Of a stretch of 64,000 nt of DNA, positions 42,578 through 55,579 are shown in pieces. The position numbers and the translations under genes are program-made. Source of the DNA: Monosporascus cannonballus (taxonomy: Eukaryota > Ascomycota > Sordariomycetes > Xylariales); assembly GCA_004154925.1 (NCBI GenBank), contig QJNS01000703.1, positions 124,001 through 188,000 on the forward strand. Reading direction: 5' to 3'. The notes beneath the pieces were generated by a model. It was not told the DNA's origin, did not search any database, and was given only the letters and a program-made list of their open reading frames with translations. Every line of letters begins with the position of its first letter. Position 1 is the stretch's first letter.

Positions 42578-44769
42578 ATGGGGAATATCGCCTGGAAGAA
42601 GGCTAGATTTTGCGTCAATGTCAGTTTTCGAGTTTGTACCTAAATTGTTAGCGGACGGAGGAGCCGGTATTATACACAGCATTTTCAACTTATCAGCCTT
42701 TATCAACGTATTCTTACTAACTACCAGTAGAATCCTTCTATCAGGAATTTTACCAGGGCTCTGCCCAGTCAATCGAATGATGGCCTGCAGTCCGGGTTAA
42801 CGCACAATGTTACGGGCCAAACATATGGCCGTCGAAAGCCCATAACTTTCGCATCGGCATACACTTCCATTTCCGAGGCGCAGAAGCAACAGAAAAGCCT
42901 CGACCGTGTAACTTCTCGTCCTCTTCCTCATCCCGTGGAGTTTGGTGCTGACTTCGTATGTAGGACATGTTGGTCTCGGTCCTTGAGACCAAAGTTACTA
43001 AAAGGGATGCGAAAAGTTACATGAATAGATTCGTACCGCTTCTCGAGAGGAAAGGCGCAACTAGTTTTAAGCAACGTGCGGCACAGTCCCGGCCCGGTGA
43101 GGTTGAAAACAATGGGACTCTTACCAAAAGCGCAGGCAAAGATCCGGCTCCGAAAACTGGCAATACTTGCCCTGACCCAAGACCGGCCGATGACCTTACG
43201 CTTCAGGAGCCATTTTATGTCGCTCTCGTCAAAATTCGTGCCCCCCGGGAGATAGACGATTCTACGCTTGGTGGAGTAGGCAAGACCCTGAGTCAGCTCC
43301 GAAAGCTGGGCTTAATCAGCATTCTCGTGGTAGACTGTGGTGACGGCGAACGAGATGGAACGGCCCGGCGGAAAGCCGATATTATGCAAGCCAACCGTAT
43401 CGCCACCGCTATCGATGCCTATGGCAGCCCCGGAAGTCGAGTAATTGATTCGCCAATCACTATATCAAACCCGGCGGACGCACCCACTTCGCCATTTACT
43501 TCGCAAAGCCTGTTCATTAGCAACCCACACGGCCTGATGGCCGCTCTGCAAGAGGAAACCATCCCTATCATCCCTTCTTGTGGTTATACTGCCGATACTT
43601 GTTTAGTCGAGCCTGTAGACGCGGATGAAGCTATCTTAGCACTGCTCAGACAACTGTCTGGGCTTCAATTCCTGGGACATGGAGTTGCTGAGAACTCGCA
43701 GTCCGTGAAGTTGCTAAAAGCTGCGGAGGTTTATAGACTCATCATCCTGGATCCCCTTGGGGGTGTTCCCGCCAACAATCGTGCAACTGGGAGACATCTG
43801 TTTCTGAATTTAGAGCAGGAACTCCAAGAGGTCAAGGACGATTTGGAGGCAGCATCGGCTTCGGGCCCATTCGACACCGAATTGAGAAAAGCTAACGCAC
43901 GGCATTTGAAAAATGCGGAGTTAGCGAAGAACGCGCTGTCATTACTTCCCCCAACATCTTCTGCCGTGATCACGACTCCGGATGAGGCGGCAAAGGAGCG
44001 TGGATCGGAGGAGATGGACTTGGTGGGCACAAAGCGGGGACAAAATCCATTGATACATAATCTCCTCACGGACAAGCCAGTTCAGTCGTCGTCTCTGCCC
44101 ACGGAGCGTTTCAAGACGGTCGTATCGTTGGCTGGTGCCCCACAAATTGGGTCGCTGACAACCCTCGCAAAGCGCGGCATGCCCTTGACCATCTTTCCAG
44201 ACCCGAGAGTAACTCCCTGGAGACCACCACAGCCTGGCGAGAGACGTCTCAGTCTGACCGACCCATCAATCGATCTTGCGCGGTTGGTGAATTTGATCGA
44301 AGATTCTTTTGGCCGGAAGCTTGACGTTGATCATTATCTGAGGCGGATACAGGACAATCTCGCTGGTGTGATCATAGCCGGCGAATACGAGGGAGGCGCC
44401 CTCCTAACTTGGGAAAAGCCTCTGGGGCTAAAAGACTCGGAAGCGAGTGATGCAGCCCGCCTCGTTCCGTATCTGGACAAATTCGCGGTGCTTCGGAGGA
44501 GCCAAGGTGCCGGCGGAGTGGCGGATATCGTGTTCAATGCGATGGTCAGGGGCTGTTTTCCCCATGGGGTGTGTTGGAGAAGCAGGAAGGATAACCCGGT
44601 CAACAAGTGGTATTTCGAGCGGTCACGGGGCACGCTCAAATTCAGCGATATGAACTGGACCATGTTTTGGACGACGCCAAAGTTGGAAGAGCAGAGACTT
44701 CGGGACTATGAGAGCGTCTGTCGTGGGGTCGAACCGTCATGGGCAGACAAGAAGCACCAACTAGACTAG
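42578..44769 (+). CDS. ARG2: N-acetylglutamate synthase, mitochondrial
   Basis: Amino-acid N-acetyltransferase, the first step of arginine synthesis, acting in mitochondria. The main exon (42964-44769) begins in mid-protein (DMLVSVLETKVTKRDAKSY), so I looked upstream. A 56-bp intron (42908-42963) precedes it, then an exon at 42731-42907 ending AQKQQKSLDR that has no ATG. An intron at 42620-42730, with donor GTCAGT and branch site TACTAAC, connects it to a short exon at 42578-42619 (MGNIAWKKARFCVN). Phases agree, giving 674 residues, the usual size, with a basic presequence. The amino-acid-kinase-like domain spans about 130-480. The GNAT-like C-terminus contains VIIAGEYEGGALLTWEK, YLDKFAVLRRSQGAGGVAD and NKWYFERSRG. 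The two upstream exons are my inference; the enzyme call is strong. Confidence 0.9.
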
Positions 44770-46096
44770 ACTACACTGATGGACGGGGCAGCGAGGCTTG
44801 AGCAGGCCTTCCGACGGGGCTTGTCATATGAGGCATCGCCATAAGGGCCTATAAGCATTTACTGAATAGTAGCCGCAAGAAAAAGGTCGTTGAAGAGTTC
44901 AACTGTATTGGAACATCTTGGTGAAAAGCTTTCTATTCGCAGTGGTACCTAGCTAGCTTTGCTCTACAAGCTTCTACATAAGAGCGGTATGATCCAACTG
45001 ACTATTTTATACCATAGAGCCACATAGAGCAGACCAGGATTCCCGACGGAAGAGTAACTCCCCCCCAAAAAGAGGAAATAGTGTAGATAATCGAATTCTT
45101 TTTCGACACTGGCATGTGCGTTTAGGATTCGCTATTTGGACGGATCCAGTAATGGCGGGGCGGTCACAGAATGCAGGATGATGATGGCCATCACATCATG
45201 TACTACACCCCACCATGCCTTACACGACTTGGTATTGGGTACTTCATTGTTGGCGGGGTGTTACTGGCTGGACCCCACGAGTGCCGTTAAAGTAAGAGTT
45301 GGTATCATCTACTTCCGGCTAGCCCCAAGGCCGATAGGGATGTACCTGGGGACCAATCTAGGTAGCTTTTGGTGACGCATCACATAGAGGAACGCAAACG
45401 CATCAACAGTATTAGTTAATAAGAATTGGGCGTTCCAGAGAAACAGCTCTGGGCCTTAGATAATAGAATGCGGAAGAGTTTTCACCTAAATAAAATTACC
45501 TAAGTTTCCCTTGGCTCTCTACAGCAAAAGACGTTGAGTGACTTGGCAAGATTGGTCTATTACGTTATCTAATCAGGGTTGGCGGCTGTGGCGAAGAAGG
45601 GGAATGCTCTTTTACCCTCTTTTGCCATCTCGAAGTTTCGAGATCTCGAATTCGATAGCAGACGCCAGAACCGTGTGGCTAGATCTAGTGGGGTCCAGGA
45701 AAGGCGGCACAGGTAAGTAAGGTAAGGCTTAATTAAGAGCCAAAGGTCACCACTACCTAACGACTACTTAGTTGATCAAATCCTTAGCCTTAGTGGGTTG
45801 TGTGTGTGTGTGTCCCTCTTCTCCCACCTCCCACCTTTTTGGATTTTCGGGCATCGTTTTATCTGCAGAGAAATCTTCTTTTTTTTCCCCTGCCTGTACC
45901 ATCTACGGCGATTACAACCGCGTTGCACACAGTCTTCCTCTAATAATCCATAGGCGAATCACCAGTGTCTATCGCGATAGAGAATTCCTGAACCCCGCCT
46001 CAGGCTGTGATTGTGATTGCGATTTCCTGCCATCATATCTAGGATCCGAACCCGTTTGCTGCCTCGTCACAGTCCACCCCCCTTCCTTCCACCAAG
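44770..46096. other. Intergenic region upstream of Hsp88
   Basis: Contains the 3' end region of the NAGS gene and the Hsp88 promoter. Simple tracts include GTGTGTGTGTGTG near 45798 and a CT-rich stretch before the start codon, as is common in strongly expressed fungal genes. No gene is supported. Confidence 0.5.
45984..45993 (+). promoter_or_regulatory. Candidate heat-shock element
   Basis: ATTCCTGAAC fits the two-unit heat-shock factor core nTTCnnGAAn. It lies about 105 bp before the Hsp88 start codon, a plausible place for heat-shock control of an Hsp110-type chaperone. A single two-unit match can occur by chance. Confidence 0.3.
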
Positions 46097-48659
46097 ATGA
46101 GTGTCGTTGGTAAGTTGCTCTTTTACTCCAGTGGCTTCTCTTTTCATTTTCCGGGGACGGGGTTACTGACTTCGAACCCCCCCCCCAAGGCGTTGATTTT
46201 GGAACCCTGAACACGGTCATCGCTGTCGCCAGAAACCGCGGCGTCGATGTGGTGAGTACTGCCGGCCTTCATGCTTTTGTGCTTGTGTGTGACTGACACT
46301 CTATTCAGATCACGAATGAAGTTTCGAACCGGGCCACCCCGTGAGTAAACCACCGAACCTCTTCTACCCTGTCACGAACAGACCGGCTGACCTCGCTCCT
46401 CTACAGTTCCCTTGTTGGCTTTGGCCCCAAGTCTCGATACCTCGGCGAACCCGCAAAGACTCAAGAGATCTCCAACCTCAAGAACACAGTTGGTTCGCTG
46501 AAGCGCCTGGCCGGACGTAGCATCAACGACCCTGATGTACAGCTCGAGCAGCAGCATGTCTCGGCTCCCCTGGTTGACTGCGGCGGCCAGGTCGGTGCCG
46601 AGGTGACGTATCAGGGCAAGAAGGAGAAGTTCTCGGCTACACAGCTGATTGCTATGTTCCTGGGCAAGGTCAAGCAGACGGCTGCGAATGAGTTGAGGTT
46701 GCCGGTCTCTGACATTGTCATGAGCGTGCCGGCTTGGTTCACAGATGCTCAGCGAAGAAGCCTGATCGATGCCGCTGAGATTGCCGGCCTCAAGCTCCTC
46801 CGCCTTATAAATGACACAACTGCCACAGCCCTGGGTTGGGGCATCACGAAACTGGATCTTCCTGCGGCCGAGGAGAAGCCGAGACGTGTTGCCTTCGTCG
46901 ATATCGGCCATAGCAACTACACTTGCTCCGTCGTCGAGTTCAAGAAGGGCGAGCTTACGGTTAAGTCCACGGCCTACGATCGCCACCTCGGTGGCCGAGA
47001 CTTTAACATGGCCTTGGTAAACCACCTGCAGAAGGAGTTCAAGGGCAAGTACAAGATCGACATCGCCACCAACCCCAAGGCCATGGTCCGCGTTGAAGCG
47101 GCTGCCGAGAAGCTGAAGAAGGTTCTGTCTGCCAACCAGCAAGCCCCCATGAATATCGAGTCACTCATGAACGACGTCGACGTCAACGCCATGATCACGC
47201 GTCAGGAATTCGAGGCCATGGTCGAGCCTCTCCTCTCAAGGATCACGGCCCCTCTGGAGCGAGCCCTCGCGGATGCTAAGCTTTCCAAGGACGACATCGA
47301 TATCGTCGAACTCGTCGGTGGCTCCACGCGTGTGCCTGCTATCAAGGAGCACGTCCAGGCGTTCTTCGGCAAGCCCCTCTCCTACACGTTGAACCAGGAC
47401 GAGGCTGTCGCTAGAGGTTGCGCTTTCAGCTGCGCCATCCTCTCTCCCGTCTTCAAGGTCCGCGACTTCGCTGTTCAGGATATCGTGAACTACCCCATCG
47501 AGTTCTCCTGGGAGAAGGATGTCGACATCCCCGATGAGGACACCAGCCTCACCGTCTTCAACAAGGGGAATATCCTTCCCTCGACTAAGATCCTCACTTT
47601 CTACCGCAAGCAACCCTTTGACTTGGAGGCTAGATACGCTAAGCCGGATGAGCTGCCTGGTAAGATGTCGCCCTTCATCGGCAGATTCTCCGTCAAGGGC
47701 GTCAAGGCCGATCCTAAGATGGAGTTCATGATCTGCAAGCTGAAGGCAAGGGTCAACATACATGGGGTCCTGAACGTGGAGAGCGGTTACTACGTAGAGG
47801 ACCAAGAGGTAGAGGAGGAGATCAAAGAGGAGAAGAAGGAGGGCGAAGACAAGAAAGACGCAGATGTAAGTCTCGGCTCTATTTCACGGGCTTTCTCGAA
47901 CTATAAGCAGAAACTCAGCTCGAAGCTTTCGGGCTCCTCTGCTGGCGGTCATGACGTTCGTTCGACTTCGCACTGTTTTGGACTGATCATGTATGCTGAC
48001 TCACCACCAGGCCATGGACACAGATGAGAAGAACCAAGACGGCAAGCCCAAGACTCGAAAAGTCAAGAAGCAAGTCCGCAAGGGAGATCTTCCTATCGTT
48101 GCCGGTGTCACATCACTTGACACGAACGCCAAGAACCTACTCGCAGAGAAGGAGGCGCAAATGATGATGGAAGACAAGCTCGTTGCCGATACCGACGAGA
48201 AGAAGAACGAACTTGAGGCCTACATATATGAGCTGCGCAACAAGCTGGATGATCAGTACGCAGATTTCGCCAGCGACGAAGAAAAGGACAAGTTGAGGTC
48301 GAAGCTTACCGAGAGCGAGGTAAGACCTGAATCCCAAATTCTACATGGCTTAAACTAACGTGTGATAGGACTGGTTGTATGAGGAGGGCGAGGATGCTAC
48401 GAAGGCCGTCTATGTGGCTAAGATGGACGAGATCCGCGCCATGGCTGGGCCGATCACGCAGCGATACTTTGACAAGATCGAGGCGGACCGTCAGGCCCTG
48501 CAAGCCAAGCTCGATGCCGAGGCCGCGGCGAAGAAGGCTGCCGAGGAGGAAGCCCGCAAGGCCGCCGAGGCGGAGAAGAGCAAGTCGGACAATGCGGACA
48601 AGGACGAGGAGATGACTGATGCTGAGGCAAAGCCCGAGGGCGACAAGGCCGAGTCTTAG
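46097..48659 (+). CDS. hsp88: Hsp110/Hsp70-family chaperone Hsp88 (Sse1-like)
   Basis: Cytosolic Hsp110 protein, a nucleotide-exchange factor for Hsp70 and a holdase. Six exons: 46097-46109, 46190-46251, 46309-46340, 46407-47865, 48011-48319, 48369-48659. All phases agree, giving 721 residues. The N-terminal ATPase domain starts GVDFGTLNTVIAVARNRGVD across the first introns and includes SVPAWFTDAQRR, INDTTATALGWG, FVDIGHSNYTCSVVEF and ELVGGSTRVPAIKE. An Hsp110-type beta domain, an acidic loop (EVEEEIKEEKKEGEDKK) and a helical lid follow. The C-terminus is Ala/Glu/Lys-rich. Clustering of short introns in the first 300 bp is typical of this gene in filamentous fungi. A candidate heat-shock element lies upstream. 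Confidence 0.93.
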
Positions 48660-49547
48660 AGCAACATTGACTATAAACTTGATGATTCTCCCCGCAGGCG
48701 GCAGCCGAGCTGCGAGCCCATGGTGCGGCAGCCGTCAAGAAGAGGAGACTAGACAGAGCGTAATGAATGCATCTGGGAGACGCTTACAGGTTGCGGAACG
48801 AAGGAATGCCTCTCGGGTTCATTATTGGGGGGCTCTCGGTGTTGGTCCTTCATAGATCCGCGGACGGAGGGAAAATGCTCTGGTTTTAGCACGTCTCGGA
48901 TAGAACTGGCAATTAACGTCTTAATGACACTCGATTCAGCTTATGTTGTGCGGGTAAACCCTGCCCAAGTGTCTCTCCGGTTGTATAGAGAATCTGGTAT
49001 ACTTTTTTCAGTTCGGGCAAAATGCTTGGACATGTTGTGGGTCGAGTCTCTCCTGTGTCGTACAGTATCATGTCGTAACTTAACACTCCATGAGGCCAAT
49101 GGACGAGGCTCTCCGTTTATCAACTATCTATATCACAACAAAAGGGCTCGGCAGAAATGCATGCGATGCTATGGTATCCCCAGTCCCAGACTTCGAAGAT
49201 ACGCTTCGCCGTCCTTGGCCCAGTGCTCTTATAGAACTGTGAGACCATGAGGCATTCTTATCCGACCCTATCGCTCAATACACTTGACGTAACCAGGTTA
49301 GATACTCCAGCTCCTCCATAGGGGTGCGTCAACCCCCTTCCTACACTACCCCTACCCACACCCATTGGTCCCAGGCTGTTCTCCGTTTGCCCTGGAGGGT
49401 GAGTCCGTGTGCAAAACGAACCGCTCTCTTCGTCGGGATTACGCCCGAGCTGAGCAAGAGCCTTTACCGGCGGATAACCTGTAATACCTGGGTATATTCC
49501 CAGAATTGCTCACAGCGATCTCGTTAGCCCACTTGGTGAATAGAACA

Positions 49548-49572
49548 CCACCGCCGCCGCCGCCGCCGCCGC
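49548..49572 (+). repeat. (CCG)n trinucleotide microsatellite
   Basis: About eight CCG units in a row at the left edge of the GC-rich island between the Hsp88 and eIF5B genes. It is outside any gene I support. Confidence 0.85.
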
Positions 49573-49987
49573 GTCGTCTGCCCGGATTAAAAGAAAAACA
49601 CAATATACGTACACTCGCAAGACTCTCTTTCCCTCGGCCATCAGCCCCGGGCCCGCGGCGGAACCAAAAGCCAACCCTACCCCGTCCATCCCTCCCCTGC
49701 CCGGCTCGTTCTTCCTCAGACCCCTCTCTCCCGCTCTCCGAACCGGACCGGGCCGGATAACCGCCCGAGCGGGCGGTCCTGAATGCCCCACCCATCATCT
49801 AACGCGGGCCCCAACCATCTCGGCGGCGCCCGGGGCGAGCGAGACGCGACCTCGGCGTCCGCGGCAACAGCGAGGGGCCCCGGCGCACGGCCTCGAGCCG
49901 CTCCCCTCTCCCCCGGCCCTCGGGGCCCCGGAGCCGCGCCCGCCTATCTTCGGGCGGCTGGGCTACGGCGGACCATTCCGAGTACGC

Positions 49988-50025
49988 CTGCCTGCCTGCC
50001 TGCTTGCTTGCTTGCTTGCCTGCTT
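49988..50025 (+). repeat. CTGC/CTTG tetranucleotide repeat
   Basis: About nine 4-bp units, first CTGC and then CTTG, then mixed again. It lies at the right end of the GC-rich island and looks like a microsatellite with an internal variant. Confidence 0.8.
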
Positions 50026-50879
50026 GTTACCGTGCTCGGAGGGATGATGGTAATTGCCACGTAAACCAAGGGTAGTCTTACGTATATCCCCTACTTCTTA
50101 CGGGAAGGCGCCAGCTTCGAATTCGAACAGGGGCGTTGGGTCCTTTGCGGTGAATGGTAATGAGCGAGGAGGTGCCTGTCGTGAACCAGCTACGGCTCTT
50201 CTGGGCTGCGGAAGTTGTACCTAGCCGACGCACGATAAGAGACTCGAAAGGGAGCCAGTCTCTTGGCGTCCTAGTTAAGGAGGACGCATATCGCCGAAGA
50301 GGGGACCGCCTACATAGATGGGTTGCTATGCACAGGGGGTCCAACGGAGGTTTAACCTTCATATTGATGGAAAACAATGGAGAACTTACACACGGCAGGC
50401 TACGACACCACCTACGTAGACGAGTGAGTTTTCAGAGCCTTTTAGGTAGATAGTACTACCTGTTGAGAGAAGGCACTGCATGTGAGGGCCCGTCATTATT
50501 TCATATATTGTGGGGGAAAGGGTGATGGACCAGTTGCGGGAGCGAAGCATATCAGGCTGTCGCGCACACACCTCTCTGGTGAACTCATGATTTGACAGAA
50601 AATATAATGCTGATTGACGCCGGCAAAAGAACTAACAATAATGCCCAGGCCGAGAGGGGAAATGCCACTGAAACGCCTGGAAGCTTTGTTCCGCAAGAAT
50701 CCTTTTTTTTCCCGTCCGCATTACTAGGCGTGAAGATACAATGTGCATATTTGCCACAGCCACCATCCTCTTCTGCTCCAACCACCCCCCCCCCCTCTTT
50801 CTTCCCCCATATACCATACAGACAGCGGAAAGGCCTTCGGGGGTCTTAGTTTCCGGGTACGATCTCTGGGCTGCTTTAA

Positions 50880-53800
50880 CTACGATATATCAAATATCGG
50901 CTTGAGCTTGACGATCAGCTGCCACTCGTCGTTTGACACGTCCTTCCGGTAGAACTCCTTGAGGGTATCGATGCTCTTCCGCGATATCAAGCTGTAGAGG
51001 GTGTCCTTCTCCTCGAGTTGACGACCATACACGGGCTGTGAACCGCCCATTTCGATCTTGACGGCAACAGAAGGCTGACCTTTCTTGCAGATGGGGATTT
51101 GCTTGTGATCTCGCTCAATCGACGTGCTGTTTGTTTCTTAGTTTAGACTCACCCAGAACTGCGTGCAGAGGAACAAACTTACACTCTTCCTAGACTGATC
51201 ACTTCCTTTGCACCCGTAGTCGGATTCGGTTTGACAGCAGCGATTGGCGTGTTGACCCTAAGGTTACCATCTATTACGTCGACGCCGATTACAATGGGGC
51301 CAGTCTTGTTGAAGACGGCGACGGGGCGGAGGACGCAAGGGAAGACGGCCAGCATCTTGGATTCTTCCTTCTTCTTCTCCAACTGCTCCTCCATATGCTT
51401 CGTGAAAGCATCGAATAGATGGTAGATGATGTCGGCAGTGAAGATCTTGATTCCTTGCTCATCAGCGTATTGCTGCGCTTCTTTGTCCACCTTAACATCG
51501 AAGCAGAGCATGACAGCGTAATCGGGGGCCTTTTCAAGCATCGTACCGCACTGCATGACATCTCGCTTGAATACGGGGCCGATGCCGACATTTGCCACGG
51601 GAATTTTACAGGCTTTCAGGAAATCAAGCAAGGCCTCAAGCGAACCGAGGGTCGACGCTTGGACGCTGACGCCACGGCCGGACTTCGCGACACGACTGAA
51701 TAGCTTGTTCAGATCGGATTCGACTTCATCAATGAGGTCGTCTTCATCGTCATCGGGCCCAACAACCAGCAATCTGGAACCGGCAATAGCGCCTTCCAGA
51801 CCTGGGGCGCTGATTTTGACACCCATGGCAGCCTTGACCTCCTTGTTATGCACATAAGCGGACTTCACTCGCAGTTCTTTCATGATTGCAGGCGTGAGAA
51901 GAGCACGGATATTAGTTACGATGGCCCCTTCTGTACCGGCAACCACTATCCGGTCGCCTTCCCGCAAGATACCGTTGGATAGGATAACGTCGATAGTCAT
52001 ACCGAAACCCTCGATGGCCTTGACTTCGAGGACGGTAGCTTGCACCTCCGAGAGGTACATGAGAGAGCCAACCATCCTCTCTTGGGTCAGCTGAATAATC
52101 AGCTTCAACATGTCGGGAATACCCTCTCCGGTGTGGGCTGAGGTGGGAACTAGCGAGACGTATCGGGCCATGGACTTGTTCTCGTAGAAAACCTCAGCGT
52201 TGAAGCCTTGTTCGGCGAAGGCAAGCTTCGTCTGCTCTAGCCTGTTCTTGAACTCGTTCTGCACGCCCTTGTTCTGCAGGGCAAGACTCTCCTGGAAACC
52301 GTTGTTGGCGACCATCTTCCAGCCGTATAGACGATCGATCTTGTTCAGCGCAACGATGAACGGCGTCTTTCTTTCCCTCAGTAGTCTCATCGACTCGAGC
52401 GTCTGAGGCTCGAGCCCGTGCATGATGTCGACGACCAGGATGGCAATGTTACAGAGCGAGGAACCTCTGGAACGCAGGTTGGAGAAGGACTCGTGACCAG
52501 GCGTATCGATGATTAACAGACCAGGGACCTTGAATTCAAACTTGCCATCGGGGTTGATAACTGCAGTCTTTTGCTTGATAGCGTCGACTGGGAAATACGT
52601 GGCACCAATCTGCTGCGTAATGCCACCTGCTTCGCCTTCCTGCACGTTGGTCTGTCGGATCTTGTCCAGCAACTTGGTCTTTCCCGTATCGACGTGTCCC
52701 AGAATACAGCAGATCGGAGACCGCAGATTGTCTTTTGATCGGGCAGCCAAGGCGGCTTGATGAGCCTTCTCGCGCCGCTCAGCGGCCTCTCTCTTTCGTT
52801 GAGCTTCCGCTGCCTGTGCGGCAGTCTGCTCCTCGTCCTCAGACTCCTCTTCCTCAGACTCAGATTCTGACTCGGATTCGTCTTTTCGCTCAGACTTCGG
52901 TCTTGAAGGAAGTTTTGTTTCTGGTTTCATTTCAGAAGCTACGGGTGTTTCCGCATCCGACTCTGCGTCCCAGCTGTCCTTAACATCACCGTCGGACGCG
53001 GCGGCAGCTTCCCAATCCTCTTCGATATCGCTCTCAGGCTTCGCCGCCTTGGCCGCCCTCTCCGCTTCTTCGGCTGCGGCCTTTTCTCTTGCGGCCTTCT
53101 CCTCAGCCTCCTTTGCGGCGGCTTCGGCCTGTAGTCTCGCCCGCTCGGCAGCCTCGGCTAACGCTTTCTCCTCGTCGACCTGTGCCAATCGTAAGTCAAA
53201 CAAACAGCCACAAAAATACTGGTGCTACATATGTCTTACCTTGTCATTCCTCTTGCCGCCACGTTTTTTACTGTCATAGACGGCCTTCCTCTTCTTCTCT
53301 TCACCGGCCTCCTCAGCGGCCCCAATCTTGACGCCGGCGGCAAGCATCTGTTGCAATTTCCGCTCATTCCGGGCCTTCTCTTCCTTCTGGGCCTTGGTGA
53401 GGAACTTGCCCTCCCTCTTCAACTGTTCTATCTTCTCCTTTTCTTTCTGCTTCTTGCGGGCCTTCTCTTCCTCCCTACGTTTCGCTTCCTCGGCCTCTTT
53501 TCGTTCTAGTTCTTCAAGGCGGGCTTTTTCTTCGGCCTCAGCCTTCTCGGCGGCTTCACGTTGGCGTCGGAGCTCTTCTTGTTGTTTCTGAATAGCTGCT
53601 AGGTGTGCCGGAACCTTCTTCTTCTTGCCGGCAGGCTCGGGTGCCGGCTCCGGAGCGGCCGCTTCCTTCTTCTCCTCGACAGCAGGCTTTGCAGGTTCGG
53701 GGGCCTTTGCAGGCTGCGCAGGACCGGGCGCCTTCTTCTTAGCCGCCTATATGTAGCAGATCAGTAATGAATACGCAGACACGATTGGTAGTCGCAGGCC

Positions 53801-54280
53801 TCTCACCTGCTCCTTTTTCCTCTGCTTCTCTCTCTCCTTCTTCAGCTTTTCCTTCTCGGCCTTCGTGAGCACTCTTCCTGGCTCGCCAAGGTCATCGTCT
53901 CCGGTGGAAGCGGCGGCGGCTTTAGCGGCAGGTTGTTGTTTGCCCTGCTTGCCACCCTTACCCTTCTTCTCCGGCAGAGCGAACTCATCATCCATGGTTG
54001 CCTCCACGGGGGCCTTGACTTCAGGAGCAGGCGGCGTCTGTGCACCCGGTGCATCCTCTCCTTCGACGAAATCTTCGGAAAGGCCCTTCTTCTTCCGTTT
54101 CTCTCTGTTCTTCTTCATCATTGCCATGAGGCCACCGACCGGCGCATCGTCCTTTTCTTTGTTGTCGGCTGCATCTGCGGGCGCAGCAGCGTCGTTGCCG
54201 GTGGCAGGAGCGATGGACTCGCCTAGGTCGGCCTCCCAGTCGTCGGCCGCCTTCTTGTTTCCCTTCTTCTTAGGCGCCAT
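50880..54280 (-). CDS. FUN12: Translation initiation factor eIF5B
   Basis: Ribosome-dependent GTPase that joins the 60S subunit at the end of initiation, an IF2 homologue. Four exons: 54280-53807, 53746-53240, 53179-51183, 51126-50880. Phases agree, giving 1,074 residues. The N-terminal half is a long charged region of Lys/Glu-rich coiled-coil and acidic Ser/Glu tracts. The G domain starts at about residue 488 with GHVDTGKT, followed by [24 protein letters not shown] and [11 protein letters not shown]. Domains II to IV follow, including [14 protein letters not shown] and the C-terminal barrel ([18 protein letters not shown]). The stop is at 50880-50882, just after KPIFDIS. It converges with Hsp88. 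No lesions. Confidence 0.95.
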
Positions 54281-55579
54281 TCTGACCCTTGGTTGCCGTA
54301 CAGGAATTCGTGAAGAAACAAAAACTGAAGAAGTTCGGGGGTCGATCTACACGACGGGAAAGACCCTCAAAGTATGTCTCGGTACCGGCAGGTAGGTGGC
54401 GGTCGAAACCAATTTTAGTAAAAGTTTATCGGAGAGAACGAAGAGATGGCAATGAATATATCAATGTGGGAAGTCGAAGTGGGGGGGTGATTTAGAATCG
54501 GGCGACAGTACAAGTCTTAAGTCCGTCTTCCCCCAAAGGTTGCCACAGGGCCCTAGACTAGGGCTTCGCTGCGGCCCGTAAGCACTGTAAGAAAATAGTC
54601 AGCCGGGGTCTCTATAGGAAAGGAGAGCGTGGGCAGTGAATGACGGCAACCAAGCAGTTTCCCACATAGTGGAGAGACCGAAAACTGACTGCTGGAATCT
54701 TGTATCCAATACGGGCTGGGTACTGTACTTGGAGGGTTAGGGCCCGTTGTGATAGCCTGATAATAATAGTGATAGTGATAGGACTGCGGGGCACAGCCAA
54801 AAATGACCCGCACATTCTCTGATGACGTTGTTGTGCTATTATTGGATATGTGAAATCCTGTGCATTTTATGACAATAAGCGAGGTCACCCCCTAGTATAG
54901 GAAACACCCAAAAGGGTACGGACGGTAAAGCGTGCCATACCCTACAGAGATCTGTAATTGACGAGACAGTCCCTTAATTACTACCACAGGCATGACCACG
55001 TAGAGCTCTTTATTATATTTTCTTAAGGTGATTAGACGCTACCAGAGCAGTTTCCGGGGAGAAAAGCAGAGGCAATGTATGAGCCTAAGTACGATGTTGC
55101 CTATGTACAATAACATCAACCAGCCTGTATTAGTCGGCTCACTTGGAAGAGTTCGCCCAGATCTCGAATTCGATGTAGCTGGACTTCATGATGTGCCAGT
55201 CAGTCTAGATGCCTCGGATAAGCCGAGCAAGAACTAGGTCTAGTAGTGCATCAACTCGGCAACCTTACAAGGTCCATGTCGATCGGTTGCCAGGGAGTCC
55301 CCCTTTAAAAGGCATGACGGTGTGCCCATACGATCCACACCTCGACCCCTTAGCGCACACATCTCTTTTCCTTTCTACAATCGATGTATAGACTTAGAAT
55401 GAGATTGTCTTCTCGAGCTTCCTTTCCATCGCCGAGCCCATTTACATGCGAAGATCCCAGGCCCTAGCAGTTGCTCGGGTCTGAATTATCATGACCTAGG
55501 CATGAGCAGGGTGTTGAGATATGTCGGCATTCACGTGGAAACGGGTTCGGTAAGAGAAATATAGATTCGCAAAGACGGT
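54281..55579. other. Intergenic region upstream of eIF5B
   Basis: Contains the eIF5B promoter and the 3' end of the next leftward gene. No gene is supported. Confidence 0.5.

Larger units (their letters stand above)
48660..50879. other. Convergent intergenic region with a GC-rich island
   Basis: 2.2 kb between the converging Hsp88 and eIF5B genes. A (CCG)n microsatellite lies at about 49548-49572. From there to about 49990 the sequence is extremely GC- and CpG-rich, and then passes into CTGC/CTTG tetranucleotide repeats. An open frame of 93 codons in the GC-rich part looks compositional rather than coding. No gene is supported. Confidence 0.55.

Noticed and set aside
4993..44769. A secondary metabolite gene cluster including the GH2, GMC and phosphatase genes
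   Set aside because: There is no backbone synthase, no pathway regulator and no transporter. The genes are spread over tens of kilobases among housekeeping genes.
46372..47142. Minus-strand open frame of about 256 codons opposite Hsp88
   Set aside because: It is antisense to a strongly conserved ATPase domain and has no recognisable domain. The same applies to the 189-codon frame at 47236-47805.
49783..50064. Small gene in the GC-rich island (93 codons, Ala/Gly/Pro-rich)
   Set aside because: The composition mirrors the underlying GC and tetranucleotide repeats (repeated Leu-Ala-Cys phrases), with no domain and no intron or promoter context.
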